A DNA stretch of 34,536 nt from CAZDBS01 sp964503775 (GTDB lineage Bacteria > Patescibacteriota > Saccharimonadia > Saccharimonadales > CAZDBS01), in assembly GCA_964503775.1 (NCBI GenBank), contig CAZDBS010000006.1, forward strand, positions 1 to 34,536, given 5' to 3'. The notes below the pieces were generated by a model. That model saw nothing but the letters and a program-made list of their open reading frames with translations. It did no database searches and was not told the origin of the DNA. This document shows, piece by piece, positions 1 to 8,837 of this stretch (positions are counted from its first letter, which is position 1; every line of letters begins with the position of its first letter). The position numbers and the translations under genes were made by a program.

Positions 1-1540
1 CATCTTGAAGCATTGTCTTCATGCCATCACGGATAGCTGCAGCTTCGAAATCCTGAGAAGTCACCTCACGAGCTGGTTTTTTGAACAAATCCAAGATTCC
101 CGGTTTCATCAAAAACTGCTCTCTAAGCGCCACTTGTCCCGAGTAACCAAACGGATTCTCAGCGGAACTTCCCGGGTTATAGAGTTTTACGCCATCCAAT
201 GACGGTCGATCGACACCTTCGGGTAATGTGTCGATTACTTCCCTTAGCTTCACCAGTGTCTGCTCGTCTGGATCATAGGCGACTTTGGTCGTATCATCGA
301 GGCGCCTAACCAAGCGCTGGGCCATAACCAAACGTATGGCTGATCCGAACAATGGGTTCTCCCCGATGACATCCATAAGTCGTGTCAGAGCAGCGGCGGC
401 TGAACCAGCGTGAAAGGTACTTAAGACTAAATGACCTGTCAGCGACGCCTGAAGTGCTGTCTTCGCGGTATCCATATCTCTAATCTCACCTACCATGATG
501 ATGTCCGGATCCAGTCTAAGTACAGCACGCAAGCGATCAGCAAAGTTAAACTCTTGACTGTTCTTCGAGGTGATAGAAATTTGCGTCATGCCTTCAAACT
601 GGTATTCCACCGGGTCCTCTAGCGTGATGATTTTGCGCTCAGAGTTATTGAGAGTATTGAGCATGGAATACAGAGTCGTAGTCTTTCCGGAGCCAGTTGG
701 TCCAACGCATAGTACGAGTCCGCTCGGTTTACTGATGATATCGTCCACAACTCTTCTCTGCTCATCACTAAGACCCAGTCGATCGAAGTTGTACATCGAC
801 TGATCCATATGAAAAAGTCGCATCACAACATCCATACCATGGATAGTAGGGACTGTTTCCAGACGCATATTGATCTGGACTTTTGAATTGTCGGCCATCG
901 TTACTTCTTGGGAGATGTGACCCTGTTGGGCCTCGGGCGCACTTGTCGAGACGTTACCGGCTATTGCTATCGAGGATTGAAGTGATCGGTATTTTTCATG
1001 ACTCAGGCGCGCCACGGGATGCAACACGCCATCGATGCGAAATCGAATACCAACATCCTGCTTGGCACATTCGATATGGATGTCTGAAGCGTTGAGCCGG
1101 TGGGCTTGTTTGACTAGATAAGCCAAGATATCGTCTGCACGTACTTCAGATAGAGTTTTCGATACCTCTTGTACTAGATTATCTGTGCCGGCATTAGACA
1201 CAGCAATATCCTGATAAACGACCTGCTTGGGTGGATCATAGAGTTTCATGAATTCTTTGAAACCGGTTTCAGAAATCATGACAAAGGTAATTCGTTCATC
1301 CGTAAATCGTTGTTGCAACCGCTCGAAAGTGTGTTGTGGAGTCGAGATAGTTACAGCAAATAGACCAAAGCCCTTTCCGAAATCTATCGGAAATGCTTTC
1401 AGCTGATACATGTCATCGACTGGGAGGACGTCCTGGAATAGTTTCCTCTCTTGTAGATCGGCTGTGTTGAGATAGTTCAAACCCAACATCTGCGCACGGC
1501 TGGCGGTAATTTGTTCTTCTTTTACTCGGGCTGGATCCAT
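1..1540 (-). CDS. pilB: Type IV pilus assembly ATPase PilB (GspE family), 3' end outside window
   Basis: Reading the minus strand from ATG at 1540 gives an open frame of 513 codons that runs off the left edge. The N-terminal half has the GspE/PilB pattern LNASDIHIE and RIDGVLHP. The ATPase domain has Walker A GPTGSGKTTT (about residue 280), an Asp-box and Walker B DPDIIMVGEIRD (about 340), and the His-box region STFHAG. PilB hexamers hydrolyse ATP at the inner membrane to extend type IV pili, used by CPR cells for attachment and DNA uptake. After AQRLVRRL the usual CxxC zinc-binding cysteines are absent (LDDTTK follows). An extended -10 lies 10 bases before the ATG. It is divergent from the methyltransferase gene. 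Family call is firm; PilB rather than a paralogue is inference. Confidence 0.93.
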   Translation of the reverse strand, partial: MDPARVKEEQITASRAQMLGLNYLNTADLQERKLFQDVLPVDDMYQLKAFPIDFGKGFGLFAVTISTPQHTFERLQQRFTDERITFVMISETGFKEFMKLYDPPKQVVYQDIAVSNAGTDNLVQEVSKTLSEVRADDILAYLVKQAHRLNASDIHIECAKQDVGIRFRIDGVLHPVARLSHEKYRSLQSSIAIAGNVSTSAPEAQQGHISQEVTMADNSKVQINMRLETVPTIHGMDVVMRLFHMDQSMYNFDRLGLSDEQRRVVDDIISKPSGLVLCVGPTGSGKTTTLYSMLNTLNNSERKIITLEDPVEYQFEGMTQISITSKNSQEFNFADRLRAVLRLDPDIIMVGEIRDMDTAKTALQASLTGHLVLSTFHAGSAAAALTRLMDVIGENPLFGSAIRLVMAQRLVRRLDDTTKVAYDPDEQTLVKLREVIDTLPEGVDRPSLDGVKLYNPGSSAENPFGYSGQVALREQFLMKPGILDLFKKPAREVTSQDFEAAAIRDGMKTMLQD

Positions 1541-1550
1541 AACTTTGTCT

Positions 1551-1559
1551 ATTGTAGCA
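1551..1559 (-). promoter_or_regulatory. Extended -10 promoter of pilB
   Basis: Minus strand TGC-TACAAT, ten bases before the pilB ATG. No good -35 is seen, as expected for TGN-type promoters. The predicted transcript leader is only a few bases. The identical nine bases occur before uvrB. Confidence 0.5.
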
Positions 1560-1629
1560 TTAGCCTTTCCAGTTCCGCTGGATTGTTGTCGGCTTGGGTG
1601 AATATGTAACATGTGTTTAAAATTAACTC

Positions 1630-2142
1630 ATGCCCAAACTATCACTTATCGTTCATAACGTTAGGAGCACTCACAACGTCGGCTCCATGCTTAGGACGGC
1701 TGACGGGCTGGGTGTCGATCATGTTTATCTAACTGGCTATACGCCTTACCCGTTGCACCCACGTGACACTCGCCTCCCTCACCAAGCAAAGAAGATCAAT
1801 GATGCTATCCATAAAACCGCCCTGGGAGCAGAGGTTTCAGTATCGTGGAGTCAGCACGCTAATATCGAACTACTCATCGAGGACTTACGCAGACAACACA
1901 TCACCGTCCTAGCATTGGAACAAGCTGACACTAGTGTCGAACTGCAGACCTACATAAGTAATACGCCACCAATGAATACGGCTATACTAGTCGGCAATGA
2001 GGTCACTGGTATTGACAGAGACCTACTAAACTTGGTCGATACTGTTGTAGAAATTGAGATGAGAGGCCAAAAAGAGTCTTTCAACGTGTCCGTCGCGGCA
2101 GCAGTAGTTATGTACCAGTTTAGTGTCAGATTTACGCTGTAA
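1630..2142 (+). CDS. SpoU/TrmH-family RNA 2'-O-methyltransferase
   Basis: The 170-residue product consists only of the SPOUT (trefoil-knot) methyltransferase domain. Motif 1 is NVRSTHNVGS near residue 10, motif 2 is ILVGNEVTGI at 119-128, and motif 3 is EMRGQKESFNVSVAAAVV at 143-160, which forms the S-adenosylmethionine pocket. Family members methylate ribose 2'-OH groups in tRNA or rRNA. The protein lacks the N-terminal substrate-binding extension of RlmB/TrmH, so the target RNA cannot be named. The ATG at 1630 is the only sensible start. It is divergent from pilB and followed by the LysM-like gene. The family is certain, the substrate is not. Confidence 0.9.
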   Translation: MPKLSLIVHNVRSTHNVGSMLRTADGLGVDHVYLTGYTPYPLHPRDTRLPHQAKKINDAIHKTALGAEVSVSWSQHANIELLIEDLRRQHITVLALEQADTSVELQTYISNTPPMNTAILVGNEVTGIDRDLLNLVDTVVEIEMRGQKESFNVSVAAAVVMYQFSVRFTL

Positions 2143-2271
2143 GTCTTACTACTTATTTTAAACAGAATCGCATTGCAATATATATGCCTCATGGTCTACA
2201 GTGTGTTTGTATATAAGTTTGCAGTCTGTGAGTGGGCGTCTGCAGCGCTAGTTAATCATGGAGGGTATAGT

Positions 2272-2955
2272 ATGCGCACATTCTCACAGAAAATAACAAT
2301 GTTGGGGTTTGGTATGGTTGCAGCCATATCCTTAGCCTTAATTAGTAATCAATCAGCCTCGGCGGCTTCTGGTTCGGCTAGTACACCTAGCACGACAACA
2401 CAGTCAAATTCGTCCGCTCCAGCTACACCGGCTTCACAATCCCAGGCACAGTACACGTTTGTTGCTACCAGTGGCGATTCTTTAACGCTATTCGCTCGCC
2501 GGGCGGTAGACCAATATGCCAAAGAACAGAAAGTTAACATCACCCCGGCCGCTCGAGTTTACGCCGAGACAAATATCGTGCAAGAATTAGGAAGCCGATT
2601 CCTCAACCTTGGCGAGAACGTCAGCATCCCTAGGGCGCTTGTAGAAAAATATGTCAAGTCCAGTCAAACACTTAGTGCAGATACAGTTGCGGCCTGGGAT
2701 GTTTATGCTGCTCAGGTAGATTTTGCCTCCAGCCTTGCCACACCAGCACCGGCACCAACGACACCAACCCAACAACCTAGCACCACCGACCAATCCACAC
2801 AGAACAACGACCAGAACAAGGACGCAGCGGACAAAAAGGACGACTCAGCGACAAAGTCCTCAACCCCTTGGTATTGGTGGCCAATCGGCATCGCGACACT
2901 CGCCGGTCTGTACTATATCCTCGGCGGAAAACCCGCAAAGCAAGAGAAGAAATAA
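2272..2955 (+). CDS. Secreted, C-terminally anchored protein with LysM-like segment
   Basis: The product is 227 residues. I chose ATG 2272 because GGAGGG (2260-2265) lies six bases upstream and the next residues form a clean signal peptide (MRTFSQKITMLGFGMVAA... ending ASAAS). A Ser/Thr/Ala/Pro/Gln linker follows, then a compact domain (about residues 60-145) that starts with a LysM-like GDSLTLFARRA and ends in ENVSIPRALVEKY. After a second Pro/Thr/Gln/Asp/Lys-rich linker comes a C-terminal membrane helix (WYWWPIGIATLAGLYYIL) and a basic tail. This suggests an envelope protein facing the wall or the host cell. The LysM relationship rests on pattern only; binding to peptidoglycan is inference. 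It is followed by another surface protein with the same layout. Confidence 0.75.
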   Translation: MRTFSQKITMLGFGMVAAISLALISNQSASAASGSASTPSTTTQSNSSAPATPASQSQAQYTFVATSGDSLTLFARRAVDQYAKEQKVNITPAARVYAETNIVQELGSRFLNLGENVSIPRALVEKYVKSSQTLSADTVAAWDVYAAQVDFASSLATPAPAPTTPTQQPSTTDQSTQNNDQNKDAADKKDDSATKSSTPWYWWPIGIATLAGLYYILGGKPAKQEKK

Positions 2956-2972
2956 CCATAGGTCGACTCCAC

Positions 2973-3001
2973 TTGAGCATAGTTAGCACAAGAGGTATAA
3001 T
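2973..3001 (+). promoter_or_regulatory. Sigma70-type promoter for the CAP-domain gene
   Basis: TTGAGC (2973-2978), 17-base spacer, TATAAT (2996-3001). The start codon follows at 3030, giving a leader of about 20 bases. Confidence 0.65.
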
Positions 3002-3029
3002 CATTGTCAAATAGCTATCAATAGAAACA

Positions 3030-4088
3030 ATGCGTTATCTAAAACAAAAAAACCCATACAAACATCGCTCACGCCAAACCTTGGTTTCACGCAATCTTCA
3101 TCGTCCCAAAGACACTCATTTGCCTCTTAAAATTGCCGCTCTTACATTTCTGCTGTTTGCTGTTGGTCTCAATATCTTTGGTATCAAGCAGGGACACTCG
3201 TCGAATGTTCTAGCCTATGCTACCAATACCACCGTTGATGGACTTTTGTCGGCTACTAATGCCGAGCGAACGAATCGCGGCTTGACAGCCCTGGCCCTCA
3301 ATAGCAAACTTGTCAGTTCATCACAGGCCAAATCAGATGATATGGTTGCTATCAATTACTGGGCGCACAATCGTCCTGATGGCACAACCCCGTGGGTTTT
3401 TTTCGCCAACGCTGGCTACCAGGGCTTAAAAGAGGGGGAGAATCTAGCCTATGGTCAACTCACTGCTCAGCAAGCGGTGAATGAATGGATGGCCAGCCCG
3501 TCACACCGAGATAATATACTGGATAGTTCATTCTGTGAAGTAGGTTTTGGTATCACGAACAGCTCAAATTTTGTGAATACCGGTCCCGAGACAATTGTGG
3601 CCGCTCACTACGGCCAACCAACATCTGGCTGTCCTTCGGTACAACCAGTTGCCGCTCCACAACCCACGAAGTCCGTCAAACCCGCCACCAATACTCCAAA
3701 AGTCACCGTCGTAACACCAACTCCTGCTCCAGCAACCACTCCAGTTGCAGCGACACCGGAATCTACGACTCCCCCAGTTAGCGAAGCCACAAAACAAACG
3801 CCGACAGCTTACACCAACCTGTCATCAACCTCTGAACCCGACGAGACACGTCTCACACGCATCCAACTCTTCACTCATGGTCAGGCCCCTTGGACTACCT
3901 ATGCGCTCACTATAGTTCTCTTTGTATCAATCGGTCTCTATATACTCAAGCACGCAATCGGCATCCGAAAGACCGTTCTCCGAGGCGAGAAATGGGTGTT
4001 ACATCACCCAGCACTAGACATGACTATCCTAGGGATAATCGCTCTGAGCTTCTATCTCACTCGCTACATCGGTGGCGTCATCAAGTAA
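3030..4088 (+). CDS. CAP-domain (SCP/PR-1, YkwD-like) membrane-anchored surface protein
   Basis: The product is 352 residues. A basic N-terminus precedes a membrane helix (LKIAALTFLLFAVGLNIFGI). The CAP domain spans about residues 65-195 and holds its signatures: LLSATNAERTNRGL, the YWAHNRPDG His region, GENLAYG, and AVNEWMASPSHRDNIL. A long Pro/Thr/Ala linker and two more C-terminal helices (ALTIVLFVSIGLYILKHAI and MTILGIIALSFYLTRYIGG) follow. CAP proteins are extracellular; bacterial members are often cell-surface proteins of unsettled biochemistry. It has its own promoter and ends convergent with dnaE. Function beyond surface display is not determined. Confidence 0.88.
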   Translation: MRYLKQKNPYKHRSRQTLVSRNLHRPKDTHLPLKIAALTFLLFAVGLNIFGIKQGHSSNVLAYATNTTVDGLLSATNAERTNRGLTALALNSKLVSSSQAKSDDMVAINYWAHNRPDGTTPWVFFANAGYQGLKEGENLAYGQLTAQQAVNEWMASPSHRDNILDSSFCEVGFGITNSSNFVNTGPETIVAAHYGQPTSGCPSVQPVAAPQPTKSVKPATNTPKVTVVTPTPAPATTPVAATPESTTPPVSEATKQTPTAYTNLSSTSEPDETRLTRIQLFTHGQAPWTTYALTIVLFVSIGLYILKHAIGIRKTVLRGEKWVLHHPALDMTILGIIALSFYLTRYIGGVIK

Positions 4089-4125
4089 GGATCAGGATCT
4101 GGTGTTTATTTTCCCGACACTAACC

Positions 4126-7100
4126 CTACTTCAATACGACAGCATTGTCTCCCAGTAAGCCGCTAAGACTCCCTAGTAATTGTTCGTGGGGATCGATACG
4201 AAACGGCAAACGTATGGCTGTTTTATGCTCACCTTCTCCTAGCACTAAAACGACCGAACGCCCGCCAGGTGCTGTGTTAAGTTGCTGTTTCAATTGTAAG
4301 AGCGTGCTTTCATTCTTGGGATCTTTGACTTGCAAGTATAAAACTGGTTCCATTGGTGAAATTGTGGGTGTTACTGGGACCTGTGATTCGACTTTCTTCT
4401 TGCGAAACTTTGGCGCTTCTTTCTCTATACCAGTGCTTACATACTTATCGATGCTTTCCGGAGTTACTTCTGTTATCTCGTCGGCTAGAATTTTGACATC
4501 ACTACTCAAGTTGCCTTCACGATCTTTGGCATTAATCTTGCCTTTTGCCAATATTACGTTGTCCAGAACGAGAAGTGACTCGTTGGCTTCAAACACACTC
4601 GGAAACACCACTAGCTCAACTTCCCCACTTTGATCCTCTATTTTGACAAACGCCATCTTCGCGTTATTCTTGGTTACAATCTGCCGTACGGCCGTGATAA
4701 TCCCACCCACCTGGACTGACTTGCCGTCCATATCCGAGAGTAGCCTCTTAGCCCCAACGGCGTTTTCTTTGAGATAGGCATCATATAGCTTGAGCGGGTG
4801 ATTGGAGAGATACAGGCCGAGCAGCTCTCGCTCCCATTGCATCTGCTCGCGCTCCGTAGGCTGGCTAGGAGCTGCCTCAAACTCGATAACACCGATATAC
4901 TCATCAGTATTCATCAGGCCGCCAAATAGGTCAGATTGACCCTCAGCAGCTTCCTTGTGCAGTCTTGCTCCAAAAGCCAGAATACCGTCGAGATTATGCA
5001 GTAAATCTCCACGACTCTGGAATCTATCAAAGGCACCTGCCCGGATGAGACTTTCCCATACTTTACGATTCACGGCTTTGGTACTGACTCGCTTCATGAA
5101 ATCTTCAAGAGAGACGAATTTACCATCCTCAGTCCTGATTCTCACAATTTCCTGAACCGCCCCTTCACCTACATTCTTAACAGCCGCCATGCCGAACCGA
5201 ATTTTGTCGGTCAGCGGATCACCACCAGGAACAACTGCAAATTCAGCAAAGGATTCATTAACATCTGGCGGCAGCACCTCTATTCCCATGTGCTGGCACT
5301 CGGATATTTCAATGGCCAATCTATCCGTATCATCCATATCACTTGTCATGACCGCTGCCATAAAAGCACTAGGATAGTGGGCTTTCAGATAGGCGGTTTG
5401 GTATGAGATCAGCCCATAACATGCCGAATGAGACTTATTGAAGCAGTAGTCAGCAAATCCCAAAAGATCTTTCCAGAATTTTTCAATTAAAGTTTGGTCA
5501 ACTCCATTAGCAACAGCTCCATCGATAAATTTAACTTTCATCTTTTCCATGACATCAAGTTTCTTTTTGCCAATCGCTTTACGCAGAGTATCTGCTTCAC
5601 CACCCGTGAATCCACACACATCACGAGATATTTGCATCACTTGTTCTTGGTAAACCAACACACCAAAAGTATTACCTAGTGCCGCTTCCATCCTAGGATG
5701 TGGGTACGAAACAGCTTCCAGACCATTTTTACGTTTTATGTAGCTGTCTGTCAGTCCGGCCGATAGAGGGCCGGGGCGGTACAGCGCGCCCATGGCCACT
5801 ACATCATCAAAAACTGTCGGTTTTAAATCTCGAAGGTAGCGTTTCATGCCTGCCGATTCGAACTGGAACACACCAGTTGTATCCCCTTTGGACAACAGCT
5901 CGAACGTTTCTGGATCATCGAGAGGAATCTCTGAAATGTCGATGTCGTTGTTGTAGACTTTCTTGATGATACGCAAAGCGTTTTTAATAATAGATAAGTT
6001 TGACAGCCCGAGGAAGTCCATCTTAAGTAGACCCAATTCCTCTATCGGACCCATAGGATACTGTGTGGCGATAACACCTTTTTGTGCCATCTCTAGAGGA
6101 ACGAATTTGACAATATCATCTGGGGCAATTACCACCCCAGCGGCGTGGACACCATGGCTGCGGATCGTCCCCTCAACGCGCATCGCAAGATCCAAGACCT
6201 TTTTAGCCGTAGGATTGGAGGCATATTCTCGTTTCAAATCAGCATTTTCCTTGATCGATTTCTCAAGTGGAATATGGCGGCCTTGTTGAGGAGGCGGCAC
6301 AAGTTTGGCTAACCGATCTGCATCAGCGTATGGAACTTGCAAGACACGAGACACGTCACGAATAGCGTTTCGTCCCATCATCTTGCCAAACGTGACTATA
6401 TTAGCCACTCGGTCTTTACCGTATTTCTCGACACAATACTGGATAACCTCGTCACGTCTGGTGTCTTGGATGTCAATATCAATATCCGGCATGGAGATAC
6501 GGTCTGGATTGAGGAATCGCTCGAAGAGCAGGTCGTATTTGAGCGGATCAAGTTCAGTAATCTTTAGACTATAGGCAATTATCGAGCCCGCGGCCGAACC
6601 GCGACCCGGTCCGAAGATGATACCGTTGTCCTTGCCCCAATTCACGAAGTCCCAGATGATCAAGAAGTAACCATTGAAACCCATGTCATCAATTACGCCC
6701 ATCTCATAAACTGCTCGTTCCAAGACTTCTTTGGGTAATAGTTTCTCGGCTTCTTTTTGTGTAATCTTCTTGGCTTCTTCTTCGCTTGAACCGCCATATC
6801 GCCACATCAGGCCTCTGTACACTAATTCATGTAGATAGGATTTCTCGTTTTTACCCTTCGGAACTGGAAATTTGGGGATTAAGATACGCCCGAGTTCTAG
6901 CTCGACATTGCATCGGTCGGCTATGGCTTTGGTATTGCTTATAAAATCAGAGTGTTCGGTGCCCCAGCGTTCGATTAACTCTTTGGGGTCAGTAACGTGC
7001 AGATGAAAATCCTTGAGGCTCATGCGATCCTGATCGGCTAGAAACGATCCGGTCTGAACACAGAGCAGTATCTCGTGAGCTTCTTGATCGCTGTCGCGTA

Positions 7101-7782
7101 GATAATGAGCATCACAGGTGACAACGCACTGTATTTCTAATTCCTGGGCAATCTTCATTAATTTGCGATTGACTTCGACTTGTTGATCCCACTTCAGAGG
7201 GGCGTCGGGATGGCCGTGGTCTTGTAATTCTATGTAATATCTATCACCAAAGACAGATTTGTACCAGGCAGCGACTTCTTTGGCTTGTTCGTCTTGATTA
7301 GTGGACAGAAGTTCTCCGAGCTCACCACCCATACAACCCGAGAGCACGATAAGGCCTTCGTTATATTTCTCCAGTAAGTCATGATCAATCCGTGGTTTGT
7401 AATAGTAACCCTCCAGGTTGGCGATTGTACTCAGGCGCATCAGGTTTTCGTAACCCTTGTTGTTCATGGCGAGCAGGATGATATGATAACGACCTTTGTC
7501 CTTAACAGGATCTTTGTCGGTATGTTTCCGGGAAGCAACATAGGCCTCCATACCAATGACCGGCTTTATATCACGAGCTTTGGCTTCTTTGTAGAACTCA
7601 ATCACACCAGATAAAGTGCCGTGGTCAGTCATAGCAATCGCTTCCATACCAAGTTCTTTGGCGGCATCAAGCATCTCGGGAACTTTTTGAAGCCCGTCCA
7701 ACAAACTGTACTGCGTGTGGTTATGCAGGTGCACGAAGTCTGATGGCTGGAGACTTGTATTGATAGATTTCTTGTCCGCCAA
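4126..7782 (-). CDS. dnaE: DNA polymerase III alpha subunit
   Basis: The product is about 1218 residues, the normal size for the replicative DnaE polymerase. The PHP domain begins at once (HLHNHTQYSLLDG near residue 20, then MTDHGTLSG). The palm carries PDIDIDIQDTRRDE with catalytic aspartates, preceded by FGPGRGSAAGS. The fingers and HhH region show RFGMAAVKNVGEGA, and an OB fold (VQVGGIITAVRQIV ... VELVVFPSVF) closes the protein. I chose TTG 7782 because GGAGGG (7789-7794) lies six bases upstream and a TATAAT (7808-7813) lies before that. The TTG at 7827 would be upstream of this promoter. No epsilon gene is nearby. It is transcribed alone, convergent with the CAP gene. Confidence 0.97.
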   Translation of the reverse strand: MADKKSINTSLQPSDFVHLHNHTQYSLLDGLQKVPEMLDAAKELGMEAIAMTDHGTLSGVIEFYKEAKARDIKPVIGMEAYVASRKHTDKDPVKDKGRYHIILLAMNNKGYENLMRLSTIANLEGYYYKPRIDHDLLEKYNEGLIVLSGCMGGELGELLSTNQDEQAKEVAAWYKSVFGDRYYIELQDHGHPDAPLKWDQQVEVNRKLMKIAQELEIQCVVTCDAHYLRDSDQEAHEILLCVQTGSFLADQDRMSLKDFHLHVTDPKELIERWGTEHSDFISNTKAIADRCNVELELGRILIPKFPVPKGKNEKSYLHELVYRGLMWRYGGSSEEEAKKITQKEAEKLLPKEVLERAVYEMGVIDDMGFNGYFLIIWDFVNWGKDNGIIFGPGRGSAAGSIIAYSLKITELDPLKYDLLFERFLNPDRISMPDIDIDIQDTRRDEVIQYCVEKYGKDRVANIVTFGKMMGRNAIRDVSRVLQVPYADADRLAKLVPPPQQGRHIPLEKSIKENADLKREYASNPTAKKVLDLAMRVEGTIRSHGVHAAGVVIAPDDIVKFVPLEMAQKGVIATQYPMGPIEELGLLKMDFLGLSNLSIIKNALRIIKKVYNNDIDISEIPLDDPETFELLSKGDTTGVFQFESAGMKRYLRDLKPTVFDDVVAMGALYRPGPLSAGLTDSYIKRKNGLEAVSYPHPRMEAALGNTFGVLVYQEQVMQISRDVCGFTGGEADTLRKAIGKKKLDVMEKMKVKFIDGAVANGVDQTLIEKFWKDLLGFADYCFNKSHSACYGLISYQTAYLKAHYPSAFMAAVMTSDMDDTDRLAIEISECQHMGIEVLPPDVNESFAEFAVVPGGDPLTDKIRFGMAAVKNVGEGAVQEIVRIRTEDGKFVSLEDFMKRVSTKAVNRKVWESLIRAGAFDRFQSRGDLLHNLDGILAFGARLHKEAAEGQSDLFGGLMNTDEYIGVIEFEAAPSQPTEREQMQWERELLGLYLSNHPLKLYDAYLKENAVGAKRLLSDMDGKSVQVGGIITAVRQIVTKNNAKMAFVKIEDQSGEVELVVFPSVFEANESLLVLDNVILAKGKINAKDREGNLSSDVKILADEITEVTPESIDKYVSTGIEKEAPKFRKKKVESQVPVTPTISPMEPVLYLQVKDPKNESTLLQLKQQLNTAPGGRSVVLVLGEGEHKTAIRLPFRIDPHEQLLGSLSGLLGDNAVVLK

Positions 7783-7788
7783 AATATA

Positions 7789-7813
7789 CCCTCCACAGTT
7801 CAAGCCTATTATA
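7789..7813 (-). promoter_or_regulatory. dnaE -10 box and Shine-Dalgarno
   Basis: On the minus strand TATAAT (7808-7813) and GGAGGG (7789-7794) precede a TTG start with a six-base spacer. The same GGAGGGTATA context precedes the ATG at 2272 on the other strand. These elements decide the start codon. Confidence 0.6.
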
Positions 7814-7857
7814 ACTCGAACAACCAATCACCAAGTAACAATGACTATATTTGGTAA

Positions 7858-8103
7858 TTATTGATTAAGTGAGTTTTGTACCGTCTCCACCAAATGACCG
7901 ATAAGTGGTAGTGAGTGGAACCGAGAGAGCAGCCATATCAATACCGTTATGCCAACTGTGCCGCCGATGGCAGCTCCCAGTCCCGAGATGATACCTTTCA
8001 TGAAACTTAAGCTATAGACCTTCTTCTTGCCAAAGTGTCCTGTTTCATACAGCTCGACTAATTTTTTGCCTAAGTCTTCGTAGTTTGTGTCTTTGTTGTC
8101 CAC
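7858..8103 (-). CDS. Small membrane protein, DUF5665-like
   Basis: The product is 81 residues, starting with GTG 8103 one base after the stop of the YtxH-like gene (TAG-A-GTG), so translation is probably coupled. The N-terminal half is soluble (DLGKKLVELYETGHFGKKK) and leads into FMKGIISGLGAAIGGTVGITVLIWLLSRF, a single membrane helix. The layout (short polar head, then SFxKGIxxGLGxxxG and a helix) matches proteins labelled DUF5665 as I know them. It is the last gene of a three-gene small-membrane-protein operon. No biochemical role is known. Confidence 0.7.
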   Translation of the reverse strand: MDNKDTNYEDLGKKLVELYETGHFGKKKVYSLSFMKGIISGLGAAIGGTVGITVLIWLLSRFHSLPLIGHLVETVQNSLNQ

Positions 8104-8104
8104 T

Positions 8105-8527
8105 CTATTTCTTCTCGTCTGAGGGTTTTAGGAGTTTCACTATCTTACCTTGGACACTTTCGGCATCCTTAATCGTCGTGGCCACCTCAGTATCGTCGGC
8201 GTCGCCATCATGCAAACCACTCAGAGCCTCTCTCACATTACCTAGCGCCACCTCAGCCTTGCCAGCGAGCTCTGCCAGCTCTTTCTCGGCCTTGCCTGTT
8301 GCTTCACCAGCCAATTTCTTGAGATCAACTGATTTGGCTTGTAGGTCTTTGTATAATACTTTTAGCTTTTTCTCGGCTTCAACACGAGCTTTGGCTACGC
8401 CTTCTTTGATGTCTTCTCTGGTTTCCTTGCCACTTTTCGGTGCGGTTAGTAGTCCAGTGACTAATCCGGCTAGAGCTCCAAACAATGCTCCCAATGCAAA
8501 CTTCCTACCTGTAGCTTCTTTTGACAC
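8105..8527 (-). CDS. YtxH-like membrane-anchored coiled-coil protein
   Basis: The product is 140 residues. Start GTG 8527 is preceded by AAGGAGG and sits one base after the stop of the upstream gene (TAG-G-GTG). A glycine-rich N-terminal helix (GALFGALAGLVTGLLTAPKSGKE) is the YtxH hallmark. A long Lys/Glu/Ala-rich amphipathic helix follows, then a charged tail. YtxH proteins are general-stress or envelope-associated proteins of unclear mechanism. Together with its two neighbours it forms an operon of tiny membrane proteins. Family call is good; function is unknown. Confidence 0.8.
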   Translation of the reverse strand: MSKEATGRKFALGALFGALAGLVTGLLTAPKSGKETREDIKEGVAKARVEAEKKLKVLYKDLQAKSVDLKKLAGEATGKAEKELAELAGKAEVALGNVREALSGLHDGDADDTEVATTIKDAESVQGKIVKLLKPSDEKK

Positions 8528-8528
8528 C

Positions 8529-8804
8529 CTATTCCTCCTTATCTGATTTCTTAGACTTGTGTTTATTCAGAGTAATGGTTTCGATGATATTAGCCACAAC
8601 TTTGGTGATAGCCATAGGTGCTGCGGTTTTTTTGAGAAACTGTCCGACAGCCTCGACGTTATCCAAGACGTCCTCGGCTCGGGCGATAATTTTGCGTACT
8701 TCTGACAAGATCTTGATGATGATAACGCCGGATATAACAGCCAATAGTAGACAAATCGCCAGTATGGTTGACAGAATTATGACAAGAATTTCAAATGCAT
8801 CCAT
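8529..8804 (-). CDS. Small membrane protein, DUF948-like
   Basis: The product is 91 residues with one strong N-terminal membrane helix (LVIILSTILAICLLLAVISGVIIIKIL). A helical segment (EVRKIIARAEDVLDNVEAVGQFLKK) and a basic Lys/His/Asp tail follow. It looks like short DUF948/YoxC-type proteins, which often accompany YtxH in Firmicutes. The ATG at 8804 is exactly seven bases after a TATACT box, so the mRNA is probably leaderless. It is the first gene of the three-gene operon. The identification is by pattern and tentative. Confidence 0.65.
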   Translation of the reverse strand: MDAFEILVIILSTILAICLLLAVISGVIIIKILSEVRKIIARAEDVLDNVEAVGQFLKKTAAPMAITKVVANIIETITLNKHKSKKSDKEE

Positions 8805-8811
8805 ACTGAGA

Positions 8812-8817
8812 AGTATA
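8812..8817 (-). promoter_or_regulatory. -10 box giving a leaderless mRNA for the small-membrane-protein operon
   Basis: Minus strand TATACT ends seven bases before the ATG at 8804. A start site at the usual distance would fall on or next to the A of the start codon. Confidence 0.5.
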
Positions 8818-8837
8818 TAGCAGTTAGTAGCCGGTAG

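Noticed and set aside
4089..4125. Terminator between the convergent CAP and dnaE genes
   Set aside because: The 37-base spacer has no stem with a T-run on either strand.
4145..7614. Many plus-strand open frames opposite dnaE
   Set aside because: They are antisense shadows of a long, well-conserved polymerase gene and have no start signals of their own.
7783..7827. Longer DnaE N-terminus from TTG 7827
   Set aside because: The extra 15 codons overlap the likely promoter and Shine-Dalgarno of the TTG at 7782.
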